DNA of 60,359 nucleotides, from contig CAYZII010000005.1 of assembly GCA_964478415.1 (NCBI GenBank), positions 1 through 60,359 on the forward strand. Direction: 5' to 3'. Made by a program: the position numbers and the translations under genes. Below, piece after piece: positions 24,294-34,700 of the stretch. The notes under the pieces were generated by a model that was not told where the DNA came from, did not search any database, and worked only from the letters and a program-made list of their open reading frames with translations. Origin of the DNA: Sulfuricystis sp964478415. GTDB lineage: Bacteria > Pseudomonadota > Gammaproteobacteria > Burkholderiales > Rhodocyclaceae. Within the stretch, counting starts at the first letter, position 1. Each line of letters starts with the position of its first letter.

Positions 24294-25492
24294 GAGTAAT
24301 CCAGTCCCATCGCTTCGCGTACATCGCGCATCGTCTCCTGCGCGAGCTTGCGCGCCTTCTCGCAGCCATCGGCGATGATGCTCCTGACCAGCTGCGGGTC
24401 TTCTTCGAAACGCCGCGCGCGCTCGCGCATCGGCTCCTGTTCCTTCAACACGGCATCGATCACCGGTTGCTTGCATTCGAGACAGCCGATCGCCGCCGAA
24501 GCGCAGCCTTGCCGCACCCAGGCCTTCACTTCTTCAGTGGAATAAATCTGGTGGAACTGCCAGACCGGACACTTGTCGGGATCGCCCGGATCGCTGCGGC
24601 GCACGCGCGCCGGATCGGTCTGCATCGTGCGAATCTTCTTGCGGATCGATTCCTCGTCTTCACGCAGCGAAATCGTGTTACCGTAGGACTTCGACATCTT
24701 CTGGCCATCCAGCCCCGGCATGCGCGAAGCCTGGGTCAGCAGCGCAGTCGGCTCGACGAGGATCATCTTGCCGCTGCCTTCGAGATAGCCGAACAGCCGC
24801 TCACGGTCGCCATGGGAAAGGCTTTGGGCTTCCTCGAGGATCGCATGAGCCTGCTCGAGCGCGCTGGCATCGCCTTTCTCCTGGAAGCGGACGCGCAGCT
24901 CTTCGTAAAGCCGTGCGCGCTTGCCACCGAGCTTTTTCACCGCCTCCTTCGCCTTTTCCTCGAAACCAGGCTCGCGGCCATAAAGGTGATTGAAGCGGCG
25001 GGCAATCTCGCGCGCGAACTCGAGATGCGGCACCTGATCCTCGCCGACTGGCACCTTGTCGGCGCGATAAATCAGGATATCCGCCGCCTGGAGGAGCGGA
25101 TAGCCGAGGAAACCGTAAGTCGTCAGATCCTTGTGGGCGAGCTTCTCTTGCTGATCCTTGTAGGTCGGCACGCGCTCCAGCCAGGAAAGCGGCGTCATCA
25201 TCGACAGCAACAGATGCAGCTCGGCATGCTCGGGCACGCGCGACTGGATGAAGATCGTCGCTTGCGCAGGATCGACACCCGCCGCCAGCCAGTCGATCAC
25301 CATGTCCCAGGCATTCTGCGCAATGCCACCGGGCTCGTCATAGGCCGTCGTCAGCGCATGCCAGTCGGCGACGAAGAAGAAACAGGGATACTCGTGCTGG
25401 AGCCTGACCCAATTGGCCAGCACACCGTGATAGTGGCCCAGATGCAGGCGGCCGGTGGGACGCATCCCGGAAAGGACTCTTTCGACGAACAT
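24290..25492 (-). CDS. trpS: Tryptophan--tRNA ligase
   Basis: A 400-residue class I synthetase. The HIGH-like HLGH lies at residues 17-20 (GMRPTGRLHLGHY) and KMSKS is complete (GQKMSKSYGN). It is longer than E. coli TrpS (334) because of an insert with RARLYEELRVRFQEKGDASALEQ and an extended C-terminal part, a form seen in many betaproteobacteria. The start at MFVERVLSG (25492) is 5 bp after the S2P stop. Coupled to the thioesterase downstream. Confidence 0.95.
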   Translation of the reverse strand: MFVERVLSGMRPTGRLHLGHYHGVLANWVRLQHEYPCFFFVADWHALTTAYDEPGGIAQNAWDMVIDWLAAGVDPAQATIFIQSRVPEHAELHLLLSMMTPLSWLERVPTYKDQQEKLAHKDLTTYGFLGYPLLQAADILIYRADKVPVGEDQVPHLEFAREIARRFNHLYGREPGFEEKAKEAVKKLGGKRARLYEELRVRFQEKGDASALEQAHAILEEAQSLSHGDRERLFGYLEGSGKMILVEPTALLTQASRMPGLDGQKMSKSYGNTISLREDEESIRKKIRTMQTDPARVRRSDPGDPDKCPVWQFHQIYSTEEVKAWVRQGCASAAIGCLECKQPVIDAVLKEQEPMRERARRFEEDPQLVRSIIADGCEKARKLAQETMRDVREAMGLDYS

Positions 25493-25497
25493 GATTT

Positions 25498-26145
25498 TTA
25501 CAGGGCGAACAGGTTTTTGATGAAAAACAGTAACATCCGCATTAGCGGGGTCAGGATCAGGTCCAGCCCGCCCAAAAACAGCAGCAGGAGCAGGATCGGG
25601 AAGCCGAAACGCTCGAGTTGCGCGAAGCGCCACGCCAACGGATGGGGCAGCAGGCTCACTGCGATACGTCCGCCATCGAGTGGCGGGATCGGCAACAGGT
25701 TGAGCAGCATCAGCACCGCATTGACGTTGATGCCGGCGCGCGCCATCTCGGCGAGCGGCAGGCTGTAGGCGTTTTCCGGCATCACGACGGCCAGTTTCAG
25801 CACTGTTGCCCAGGCCAGCGCCATTGCCAGGTTTGCGCCGGGGCCGGCGGCCGCCACCCAGAGCATGTCCTGCTTCGGATGGCGCAGGCGGCCGAAATCC
25901 ACCGGCACCGGTTTCGCCCAGCCGAACAGGAACTGCCCTTGGCTGAAGAACAGCAGCAGCGCCGGCACCAGCAAGGTGCCGAGGGGATCGATATGGCGCA
26001 CCGGATTGAGGGTGATGCGGCCCATCTGCCAGGCGGTCGGATCACCGAAATGACGCGCCACGTAGCCGTGGGCGGCCTCGTGCAGCGTGATGGCGAAGAT
26101 CACCGGGATGGCATGGATCGCCAGCGCTTGGATCAGATTTTCCAT
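25498..26145 (-). CDS. Site-2 protease family membrane metalloprotease
   Basis: A 215-residue membrane protein of the M50/S2P family. The zinc motif HEAAH lies in TM1 (ITLHEAAHGYVARHFGD), a GPGANLAMALAW loop follows, and the second metal-ligand motif NLLPIPPLDGGRI is in a later helix. Around five hydrophobic segments are visible. Such short S2P proteins have no PDZ domain; their substrates are mostly unknown. ATG 26145 has no strong Shine-Dalgarno. It lies between the tsaC-like gene and trpS. Confidence 0.9.
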   Translation of the reverse strand: MENLIQALAIHAIPVIFAITLHEAAHGYVARHFGDPTAWQMGRITLNPVRHIDPLGTLLVPALLLFFSQGQFLFGWAKPVPVDFGRLRHPKQDMLWVAAAGPGANLAMALAWATVLKLAVVMPENAYSLPLAEMARAGINVNAVLMLLNLLPIPPLDGGRIAVSLLPHPLAWRFAQLERFGFPILLLLLFLGGLDLILTPLMRMLLFFIKNLFAL

Positions 26146-26175
26146 CGTTGAGATTTTAGGGGTTTTGCACGGCGA

Positions 26176-26808
26176 TCAATCGGCCACCAGGCCGAAGGGT
26201 GCGAGCGGCCCTTTGCCAGCCCTCACCAACTCGACACCGCCACCGACGAGACTGATTACCGTCGTCATGCCGCTACCGCACGGACCGGCGTCGATGATAA
26301 GATCCACCTGATGCTCGAGCCGCTGGCGGATTTCTTCTGGGTCGCTGAGCGGCTCTTCCTCACCGGGCAGGATCAAAGTCGAACTCAACAGGGGCTCGTC
26401 GAGCGCTGCGAGGAGCGCCAACACGACCGGATGGTCGGGGATGCGCAGACCGATGGTCTTGCGTTTCGGATGCAGCACGCGGCGCGGCAATTCTTTCGTC
26501 CCCTCGAGGATGAAGGTGTAAGGCCCTGGTGTGGCGGCCTTCAGCATCCGGTATTGCGCATTGCCGACACGTGCATAGGTGGCGATCTCGGAAAGGCCGC
26601 GGCACATCAAAGTGAAATGATGGTGCTGATCGACGCTCCGGATGCGCCGGATGCGTTCGAGCAGCGCGGCATCGCCGAGATGGCCGCCAAGCGCGTAGGA
26701 GGAATCGGTCGGAAACACCGCCAGGCCGCCATTGCGGATGATTTCCGCCGCCCGCTGGATCAGGCGCGGCTGGGGATTCTGGGGATGAATCTCGAGGTAT
26801 TGCGCCAA
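26176..26808 (-). CDS. L-threonylcarbamoyladenylate synthase (Sua5/YciO/YrdC family)
   Basis: A 210-residue YrdC-domain protein, probably of the YciO branch. The KRxxxP-type surface is seen as SVDQHHHFTLMCRGLSEI and GLRIPDHPVV, with GPYTFILEGTKELP and DAGPCGSGMTTVISL. The family makes threonylcarbamoyl-AMP for tRNA t6A37, though YciO-type members are less certain to do so. I choose the TTG at 26808 because it gives the family start (M)AQYLEIHPQNPQPR and has GGGAG upstream within the end of the PHP gene; a TTG at 26832 is the alternative. Confidence 0.88.
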   Translation of the reverse strand: MAQYLEIHPQNPQPRLIQRAAEIIRNGGLAVFPTDSSYALGGHLGDAALLERIRRIRSVDQHHHFTLMCRGLSEIATYARVGNAQYRMLKAATPGPYTFILEGTKELPRRVLHPKRKTIGLRIPDHPVVLALLAALDEPLLSSTLILPGEEEPLSDPEEIRQRLEHQVDLIIDAGPCGSGMTTVISLVGGGVELVRAGKGPLAPFGLVAD

Positions 26809-26810
26809 CG

Positions 26811-27653
26811 TCAGCGCTCCCAGGCGGCCCAAACCGGCGTCAGATCCTCCGGCAAGGGCGGCAGACGGCCCAGATCGGCATAACTTTCCCCGGGGCCGTG
26901 GAAATCGGAAGCACGCGAGGCGAGAAAGCCGAATTCGCGCGCCGCGGCGGCGAATTCACGCACCTCGCCCCCTCCTGCGCCAGAGATCACTTCGATGCCA
27001 TCGCCGCCGCAATCCTTGAAGGCCGTATAGAGCGCGCGCCTCTCGGTGGGGGTGAGCCGATAGCGGCCCGGATGGGCCAGCACCGCGAGGCCGCCGGCGC
27101 CGTGAATCCAGCCGATCGCTTCAGGCAATTCCGCCCAGGCATGGCTGACATAGCCGGGCTTGCCTTTCGCGAGCCAGTGTTCGAAGACGGTCTTCACGTC
27201 CGGTGCGAAACCGCGTTCGACGATGTAGCGCGCGAAATGCGAGCGCGAAATCAGCGCCGGATTGCCGACATATTTCAGCGCACCCTCGTAGGCGCCCTCG
27301 ATGCCGACTTTGGCGAGCTCTTCCGCCATCAGGCCGGCGCGCGCGTCGCGCCCGCTGCGCACGCGCCGCAAACCTTCCCGCAGCGTCACATCATGAGGAT
27401 CGAAGTTCAGCCCGACGACATGAATGGTGTGATCGTCGCCCCAGGAAACCGAGATTTCGACGCCGCTGACGAAAGCCAGGCCGAGCGCCGTGGCCCGTGC
27501 CGCCGCTTCGTCGAGTCCGCCGATTTCGTCGTGGTCGGTGAGCGCCAGCAGATCCACGCCATTGGCATGGGCGCGTTCGACCACCTGCGCCGGCGGCAAC
27601 AACCCGTCGGAAACAGTCGAATGGCAATGCAGATCCGCGTTAGCCGCTCTCAT
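26811..27653 (-). CDS. PHP-domain 3',5'-nucleoside bisphosphate phosphatase / RNase AM type
   Basis: A 280-residue PHP phosphoesterase. Metal ligands are visible as DLHCHSTVSDG, LTDHDEIGGL, GVEISV, LAHPGRY and SDFHGPG, in the usual order. E. coli YciV (TrpH/Rnm) acts on 3',5'-nucleoside bisphosphates and as a 5'-3' exonuclease that matures 5S rRNA and other small RNAs; that role is likely here by family. It overlaps galU by 4 bp and leads into the tsaC-like gene with a 2-bp gap. Confidence 0.9.
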   Translation of the reverse strand: MRAANADLHCHSTVSDGLLPPAQVVERAHANGVDLLALTDHDEIGGLDEAAARATALGLAFVSGVEISVSWGDDHTIHVVGLNFDPHDVTLREGLRRVRSGRDARAGLMAEELAKVGIEGAYEGALKYVGNPALISRSHFARYIVERGFAPDVKTVFEHWLAKGKPGYVSHAWAELPEAIGWIHGAGGLAVLAHPGRYRLTPTERRALYTAFKDCGGDGIEVISGAGGGEVREFAAAAREFGFLASRASDFHGPGESYADLGRLPPLPEDLTPVWAAWER

Positions 27654-28528
27654 CTCGGGAACTCCATCACTTTCAGCCAGGCGGCGAAATCGCTGCCGAT
27701 TTCAGGGTGACGCAGCGCATATGCGACGGTGGCGCGCAAATAGCCCAGTTTGGAGCCGCAGTCGTAGCGTACGCCGTGGTAGCGGTAGGCGAGCACCTGT
27801 TCTTCCTGGATCAGCGCGGCGATCGCGTCGGTGAGCTGGATTTCCCCGCCCGCACCCACCTGGGACTTTTCCAGATGGGCGAAGATGCGCGGACTCAACA
27901 CATAGCGGCCGACCACCGCGAGTGTCGAAGGGGCCACCTCGGGACGCGGCTTTTCGACGATCGCGGTGACACGCTCGATGCGTTCGGCGAGCGGCTGGGC
28001 TGCAACGATGCCGTAGCTGGCGGTGTCTTCGCGCGGCACGTCCTGCACGGCGAGGATCGAACAGCGGTAATAATCGAAGGCGTCGACCATCTGTTTCAGC
28101 ACCGGGGATGCACCGCCATCGAGCAGATCGTCGGCGAGCAGCACGGCGAAGGGCTCGTCACCGATCACAGGCTTCGCGCAGAGCACCGCATGGCCAAGAC
28201 CCAGCGCTTCGGCCTGACGGATGTAGATGCAGTTGATTTGCTTAGGCAACAGGTTGCGGACGTATTCGAGCAGCCCGTTCTTGCCACGTCGCTCCAGTTC
28301 GCTTTCCAGCTCGTAAGCCTTGTCGAAGTGATCCTCGATCGCACGCTTCGAGCGCCCGGTGACGAACACCATGTCGGTGACGCCGGCCGCGGCGGCTTCC
28401 TCGACCGCATACTGGATCAGCGGTTTGTCGACGATCGGCAGCATCTCTTTCGGAGAGGCCTTGGTCGCCGGCAGGAAACGCGTGCCCAGGCCGGCAACGG
28501 GGAAGACGGCTTTGGTGACCTTTTTCAT
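27650..28528 (-). CDS. galU: UTP--glucose-1-phosphate uridylyltransferase
   Basis: A 292-residue nucleotidyltransferase making UDP-glucose for envelope polysaccharides. The N-terminal signature GLGTRFLPATK, the KEMLPIVDKPLIQYAVEEA block, the LGLGHAVLCAKP and the VEKPRPE motif are all present. The start overlaps the ligA stop by 4 bp; the stop overlaps the PHP gene by 4 bp. Confidence 0.96.
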   Translation of the reverse strand: MKKVTKAVFPVAGLGTRFLPATKASPKEMLPIVDKPLIQYAVEEAAAAGVTDMVFVTGRSKRAIEDHFDKAYELESELERRGKNGLLEYVRNLLPKQINCIYIRQAEALGLGHAVLCAKPVIGDEPFAVLLADDLLDGGASPVLKQMVDAFDYYRCSILAVQDVPREDTASYGIVAAQPLAERIERVTAIVEKPRPEVAPSTLAVVGRYVLSPRIFAHLEKSQVGAGGEIQLTDAIAALIQEEQVLAYRYHGVRYDCGSKLGYLRATVAYALRHPEIGSDFAAWLKVMEFPR

Positions 28529-30543
28529 CGCGCGAGTAACTCCCTCAATTGCGCCTCATCGAGCATGGTAATGCCCAATTCCCGGGCCTTGGTGAATTTG
28601 CTGCCGGGATCGCTGCCAACGACGACGTAATCGGTGCTCTTCGACACCGAGCCAACCACCTTGCCGCCTTGGGCCTCGATCAAAGCCTTGGCCTCTTCGC
28701 GCGTCAAAGTCGGCAAGGTGCCGGTGAGCACGAAGGTCTTGCCGGCGAGCGGCAGCTCGCCCGTGCGCTGCGTTTCGCCTTCCGGCCAATGCACGCCGGC
28801 CGCAATCAGCGCTTCGATCACCTTGCGGTTGTGCGCCTCGCCGAAGAAATGGGCGATCGATTCCGCCACCACCGGCCCGACTTCCGGCACCTGCTGCAAG
28901 GTCTCGACATCGGCCTGCATCAGTGCCTGAAGCGAGCCGAAATGCCGCGCCAGATCCTTCGCCGTCGCCTCGCCGACATTTCGGATGCCAAGGGCATAGA
29001 TGAAGCGCGCCAGCGTGGTCGTATGACTCTTGTCGATCGCCGCGAGCAGATTGGCGGCGGATTTTTCGCCCATACGCTCGAGGCTCGCCAGCGTGCGCAG
29101 ATCCAGTTTGTAGAGATCGGCCACCGTGGCGACGAGCCCCTGATCGACCAGCTGATCGACCAGCTTTTCACCCAAGCCCTCGATGTCCATCGCGCGCCGC
29201 GACGCGAAGTGCAGCAGCGTCTGCTTGCGTTGCGCCGGACAGAACAACCCGCCGGTACAGCGCGCGATCGCCTCCCCGACGGGCTTTTCCACCTGGGAGC
29301 CGCACACCGGGCAATGCGTCGGCATCACGAAGGGCCGTGTCTGCGGCGGGCGGCGTTCTGGCACGACGGCGACCACCTCCGGAATCACATCGCCGGCGCG
29401 ACGCACGATCACCGTGTCGCCGACGCGGATGTCCTTGCGCCGCACCTCGTCCTCATTGTGCAACGTGGCATTTGTCACTGTGACACCGCCGACTAAGACC
29501 GGCGCCAGCCGCGCCACCGGTGTCAGTGCGCCGGTACGGCCGACTTGAACGTCGATCGCCAGCACCTGGGTGAGCGCTTCTTCGGCCGGGAACTTATGAG
29601 CGATCGCGAAACGCGGCGCGCGCGCGACGAAGCCGAGGCGCTCCTGGGCGGCGAGATCATTCACCTTGTAGACCACGCCATCGATGTCATAAGGCAGTTG
29701 GCGGCGCGCCTTGCCGAGGCGTTCGAAATAATCGAGCAGACCCTCCGCGCCATGCACCACCGCGCGTTCGCGCGCCACAGGAATTCCCCAGCCGGCCAAA
29801 CGCTCCATCACTTCCGCATGCGTGCGTGGAGCCGGCACAATGACACTGGCGTCAGCCACGCCATAGGCGTAGAAGCGCAACGGTCGCTGGGCGGTGATTT
29901 TCGGGTCGAGCTGACGTAGGCTGCCGGCCGCGGCATTGCGCGGGTTGGCAAATTCCTTTTCGCCCGCGGCACGCTGGCGGACGTTGAGCTGCTCGAAATC
30001 ACGGCGCAGCATCAGCACCTCGCCGCGCACTTCGAGGGACGCGGGCACATGCTTACCCAGCAGGCGCAACGGGATGTTGCGCACGGTGCGCAAGTTTTGC
30101 GTCACGTCCTCGCCGGTGAAGCCATCGCCGCGCGTGGCACCCTGCACGAAGACGCCCTGCTCGTAACGCAAGCTGATCGCCAGACCATCGAACTTCGGCT
30201 CGCAGGCGTAGTCGATCAGCGACTTGCTGAGCCCCTCCCGACAGCGCCGATCGAAGGCTTCCACTTCTTCCGCGGAGAACGCATTGTTCAACGACAGCAT
30301 CGGCACCGCATGGCGCACTTCGCGGAATGCCGCCAGTGGCTTGCCACCAACGCGTTGCGTCGGCGAATCGGGCGTGACGAGCTCGGGATAGGCGGCCTCG
30401 ATCTCCTGCAGCTCGCGGAACAGCTTGTCGTATTCGGCATCGGGAATCGTCGGCGCATCGAGCACGTAATACGCGTAGTTGTGGCGCTCGATCTCGGCGC
30501 GCAATGCGGCAGCACGGGCGACGACGTCTGCTGGCGCTTTCAT
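28525..30543 (-). CDS. ligA: NAD-dependent DNA ligase LigA
   Basis: A 672-residue ligase, full length compared with E. coli (671). Domain Ia (HNYAYYVLDAPTIPDAEYD) binds NAD; the adenylation motif is CEPKFDGLAI with the active Lys at 117. OB fold, four-Cys zinc finger (CPVCG...C...C), helix-hairpin-helix repeats and a C-terminal BRCT domain (GELPLAGKTFVLTGTLP onwards) follow. ATG 30543 is 2 bp past the zipA stop. The smc-zipA-ligA order is common in betaproteobacteria. Confidence 0.97.
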   Translation of the reverse strand: MKAPADVVARAAALRAEIERHNYAYYVLDAPTIPDAEYDKLFRELQEIEAAYPELVTPDSPTQRVGGKPLAAFREVRHAVPMLSLNNAFSAEEVEAFDRRCREGLSKSLIDYACEPKFDGLAISLRYEQGVFVQGATRGDGFTGEDVTQNLRTVRNIPLRLLGKHVPASLEVRGEVLMLRRDFEQLNVRQRAAGEKEFANPRNAAAGSLRQLDPKITAQRPLRFYAYGVADASVIVPAPRTHAEVMERLAGWGIPVARERAVVHGAEGLLDYFERLGKARRQLPYDIDGVVYKVNDLAAQERLGFVARAPRFAIAHKFPAEEALTQVLAIDVQVGRTGALTPVARLAPVLVGGVTVTNATLHNEDEVRRKDIRVGDTVIVRRAGDVIPEVVAVVPERRPPQTRPFVMPTHCPVCGSQVEKPVGEAIARCTGGLFCPAQRKQTLLHFASRRAMDIEGLGEKLVDQLVDQGLVATVADLYKLDLRTLASLERMGEKSAANLLAAIDKSHTTTLARFIYALGIRNVGEATAKDLARHFGSLQALMQADVETLQQVPEVGPVVAESIAHFFGEAHNRKVIEALIAAGVHWPEGETQRTGELPLAGKTFVLTGTLPTLTREEAKALIEAQGGKVVGSVSKSTDYVVVGSDPGSKFTKARELGITMLDEAQLRELLAR

Positions 30544-30545
30544 GG

Positions 30546-31724
30546 TCAGGAAAACAAGCGGAGGGCTCGCACCCCGCCCGGTACGATGCCGCGCTCGACC
30601 ATGCGCTGCTGCAGTTCGACGATGCGGCTGCGGATGATCGCCAGCGTCGCCTCGGCCAACGGCTTGCGATGCACGTCGGCAATCTGCCCGCCGAGCGCGG
30701 TGGCACATTGGCGTGCGCATTCGAGCAGGCGCTCGAAGGCCTGCGCCCCGGAAGCCACGCGCGGCACATCGAGACTGAAGATCAGTTCGGTGAGCTGCAT
30801 CGAGGCCACGCGCTCGGCAGGAAAGGCCGTCGCCGCACGACAGATCAGCGCGAAGGCCTCGCTGCCGTCGGGATTGCTGGCGACGAAGCGTTCCCCCTCA
30901 CGGCGCAGTCCGGCCCGGTCGAGCATCGGCTTGAGTTGCGCGCCGGAAAGGTAGGCGCCGGTTTTGGGCAGCACATGCAGTGTCAGTTGCAAATCCACCG
31001 AAGCACAGAACGCATCAAGCTCCTGGGCGCGGGCAACCAGCGCGGCAGTATCGGGCACCTCGATATGGCCGACGAAGCGCTGGGCAAGACGGTTCATCCC
31101 GCCCACGAAAATCTTCAGCGTCTCCTCACCGACCGCGCCGAGGCGATCGACGAGCTGCAACGCGACGGCCAGATGCTTGACGCTGCCAGGATCATCGGGC
31201 AACAAGGTGTGCCAGTGGCCGGTCTGTTCATCCAGACCAAGCCATTGCACCGGCTTGTCGATGCGCTGCAGGCCTTCGCGGAACTCCTCATGCAGCATGC
31301 GCACCGGCACCGGCGCGACGAATTCGATGCGCACTAGACAATCGACACTGCCATCGCTCCATTCCGCCGGCAGCGGCGGCGGTCCTTCGACTTCGATGTC
31401 GAGCGGCAGATCCACTTCGCCCGCCGTGAGCGATGTTTCCGGCTCGATCGGCAGATCGGCATCCATGAAACTCGGCTCTGGCAATCCGGCATCTTCAGGC
31501 TGTGCGGGCAGCGACAGACTCGGCTCGATCCTTTCCTCGCCGGGCGGAATCACGGCTTCAGGTGCAGCCCCGGCTGCCGGCTTGGCTGGCGCCGGCGAGG
31601 GCGTTGAGGGCGAGCGTGACGCCTGGCGCGCCAGAAAGCGCCTTTCCTGCCAGCGGTTGTAGAGCCACACGGCCAGGACGAGCAACACGCCGAAGACGAT
31701 CAAGGCTATCTGCAGATCTTTCAT
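30546..31724 (-). CDS. zipA: Cell division protein ZipA-like
   Basis: A 392-residue protein with an N-terminal membrane anchor (LQIALIVFGVLLVLAVWLY, residues 4-22), a basic stop-transfer, a long Pro/Ala/Glu/Ser linker (about 35-120) and a C-terminal ZipA FtsZ-binding domain with LTLHVLPKTGAYLSGAQL. In E. coli ZipA tethers FtsZ to the membrane. Identification rests on topology, the C-terminal domain and the position between smc and ligA. Its start overlaps the smc stop by 4 bp. Confidence 0.88.
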   Translation of the reverse strand: MKDLQIALIVFGVLLVLAVWLYNRWQERRFLARQASRSPSTPSPAPAKPAAGAAPEAVIPPGEERIEPSLSLPAQPEDAGLPEPSFMDADLPIEPETSLTAGEVDLPLDIEVEGPPPLPAEWSDGSVDCLVRIEFVAPVPVRMLHEEFREGLQRIDKPVQWLGLDEQTGHWHTLLPDDPGSVKHLAVALQLVDRLGAVGEETLKIFVGGMNRLAQRFVGHIEVPDTAALVARAQELDAFCASVDLQLTLHVLPKTGAYLSGAQLKPMLDRAGLRREGERFVASNPDGSEAFALICRAATAFPAERVASMQLTELIFSLDVPRVASGAQAFERLLECARQCATALGGQIADVHRKPLAEATLAIIRSRIVELQQRMVERGIVPGGVRALRLFS

Positions 31725-34700
31725 GCCACCGCCTCCTTGTCCGCCATGCGCACGGCTTCTTCGATATCGACTTCGACCACGCGCGACACACCCTGCTCCT
31801 GCATCGTCACGCCGATCAACTGCTGAGCCATTTCCATCGTGATCTTGCTGTGCGTGATGAAAATGAACTGGGTGATGCGCGACATGCGCTTGACCATTTC
31901 ACAGTAGCGCACCGTGTTCGAGTCGTCGAGCGGGGCATCCACTTCGTCGAGCATGCAAAACGGCGCGGGATTGAGCTGGAACAGCGCGAACACCAGCGCG
32001 ATCGCAGTGAGCGCCTTTTCGCCGCCCGAGAGCAGATGGATCGTCGAATTGCGCTTGCCCGGCGGTTGCGCCATGATCTGTATGCCGGCATCGAGGATTT
32101 CCTCGCCGGTGAGGATCAGCTTCGCCTCGCCACCGCCGAACAGTTCCGGGAACAGCGCGCCGAAATTGGCATTCACCTTGTCGAAGGTCTCCTTGAGCTG
32201 CTCGCGCGTCTCGCGGTCGATGCGGCGGATCGCATCTTCCAACGTTCCGATCGCGGTCATCAGATCGGCCCACTGCTCGTCGAGGAAACTTTTACGCTGC
32301 TGGGCGCTGGCCAATTCTTCGAGCGCTGCCAAATTGACCGGCCCGAGCGCCTCGATCTCGTTCGTAAGCCGCGTGATTTCGCTTTGTAGCGTAGCATCGC
32401 GCAAGCCGGGGGTGAGTTCGGCGGCCAGCGCCGCCTCGTCATCGGCGGTAACGATGCGGGCTTCGGCGAGACGTGCCTGGAACTGCTCGACATTCAGCCG
32501 CGCCGCCTGTTCCTTGAGCTTCAATTCGTTGATGCGCTCGCGTGCCGGGGTGAGGGACTGCTCGATCTTCAAGCGCTCTTCGTCGAGCTGGCGCAATGTC
32601 GCCGCAGCGGCTTCGAGCGCGTTGCGCCTTTCTGCCAGGATCGCTTCCTGCGCGCTCCTGGCCAACAGCGCCGTCTGCAATTGCTGCTGGAACACCGCAT
32701 CACTGATTGCGGCCAGTTCCTGCGTTGCCTGACTGCGTTCCTCCCTGACCCGGGCGAGCTGGTTGCGCGCAGTGTCCAGGACGCGCGCATTGTCGGCGAG
32801 TTTCGTGCGGCATTCCTTCTCGGAAAAGCCCGCCTCCTGGGCTTCGCGCGCAAGCCGATGTTCGAGCGCGTGCGCCTCGCGCAGTGCGCTGTCAAGCTGG
32901 CGTTCGAGTTCCAGCGCCGCCTCCAGACGCGCGCGTGCCTCTGTGAGCTGCACTCGGACGCGTTCTGCCTCCTCCTCGGCAGCCTGGCGTGTTGCATTTT
33001 CTTCCGTTTCGAGACGCGCAATCTCGGCGAACTCACGGGCGAGCTGGGCTGAACGTTCATCGAAGCGCGCCTGAGCCTGGGCAAGTTTCAAGGCCTCGAG
33101 CTGAGCGGCATGGCGGCGGCTTTGCGCCTCCTGCAACGCACGCCTTGCTTCGGCAAGCCGTTGCTGCGCCTCCGACACGGCCTGCTCTGCCTCTGCCAAC
33201 GCTTCACGGGCAAGAGTTTCCGCCTCTTCCAACGTAGCAAGCTCGGCAACCAATGCCTCTATCTCGCGCTGGCGCTCGATCACGCCATGTGTTTTGATGT
33301 CAGGCACATAGAGCATGAGGCCGTGGGGCGTGGCCAAATGCCCGGCACGATTCACGCGCCAACCCTCACCGGCCAGCAATGACGCCTCGTCCTCCACGTA
33401 ACGCACGTCGCCCAGCCATTCCTCGAGCACGGCACTCCAACGTGGGTCGCGGCAGCGACACTTCGCGCGCAGACTATCGGCGGCGAGCACACCGTGCGTC
33501 GTTTCGCCGGCGATGGCCAAGGCAACGGTGACCGGCGGCGGGGCAGTGAGCGCTTTCTGCAAGATCTCACGGCTGGCCGGCACGGCCATCAGTTTCTCAC
33601 GCAGCACCGCTTCGACGGCGGTCTCCCAGCCGGGCTCGACCTCCAGCGCCTGCCAGAGCGGCTCGGCTTCCTGCAGGCCCAGGCTGGCCAGCCAGTCGCC
33701 CAGATCGCCGCCCTGGCCGACACGGGATTGCAGTTGCACGAGCGCATCATGACGCGCGCGCGCCGCCGCGACAGCCCGGTGGGCGGCGGCGAGCTGCTCG
33801 CGCCGCTCACGCAAGTTGGCATCCAGCGTGGGCTGACGCTCCTGCAAGACGTTCACCTGCGCAGTGGCGGCTTCGAGCGCGGCCTCGGCCTGCGCTTCCG
33901 CTTCTGAGGCACTGGCCAACAAAGCGGGATCGGGCGCGACGAGCTGGCTGCGTTCAGCTTCGAGGCGGCTGCGGCGCTGGGCGAGATTGTCGAGGGCGCG
34001 CAGCGCATGCCCGCGATCGGCTTCGGCGAGCCTGAGCGCCTGCTCGGCGGCATTCACCGCCTTGCGCGCCTCGGCGACCTGGGCTTCCGCCTCGCGGACG
34101 GCGGCTTCGGCTTCCGGTAGGCGGGCGGCAGCCTCTTCGTGGCGGGCTGCCGCAGTGGCCGCGCGCGCCAGGGAGTTTTCCAGCAACGCCTCCCAGCGCA
34201 GGGTCTCTTCCTCGATACGGCGCATCTCGCCGGACCAGTGCTCCTCCTGGGTATCGAGCTGCGCGAGCCGCGTTTCGAGACGCATGCGGGCTTCCCGCAG
34301 ATGATGGATCTCGGCTTCGAGGCGCTTGACCTCGGCATTCGCCGCATACATTTCCGCTTGCGCGGCATGCAACGCATCGGATGCGGCGAAATGCGCCTCA
34401 CGCGCCTGTTCGACACGCAACTCGAGCTCCCGCAGGCGGGCGGTCTCGGCCTCGACGGCGTTGATTTGTTCGGCCACCTGGCGCGACAGACGCTCGACCT
34501 CAGCTTGAGCATCGTTGCGCTTTTTCAGCCAGAGCAGACTCTGACGTCGGTTCAGCCGGGCCTGCAGATCGCGATAGCGCCGCGCCACCTCGGCCTGCGC
34601 CTCGAGGCGTTCCACCTGGCCTGCGAGCTCGTTGCGGATGTCCTCGACGCGGGCCAGGTTCTCGCGCGCATCTTCGAGGCGCCCTTCGGTCTCCTTGCGA

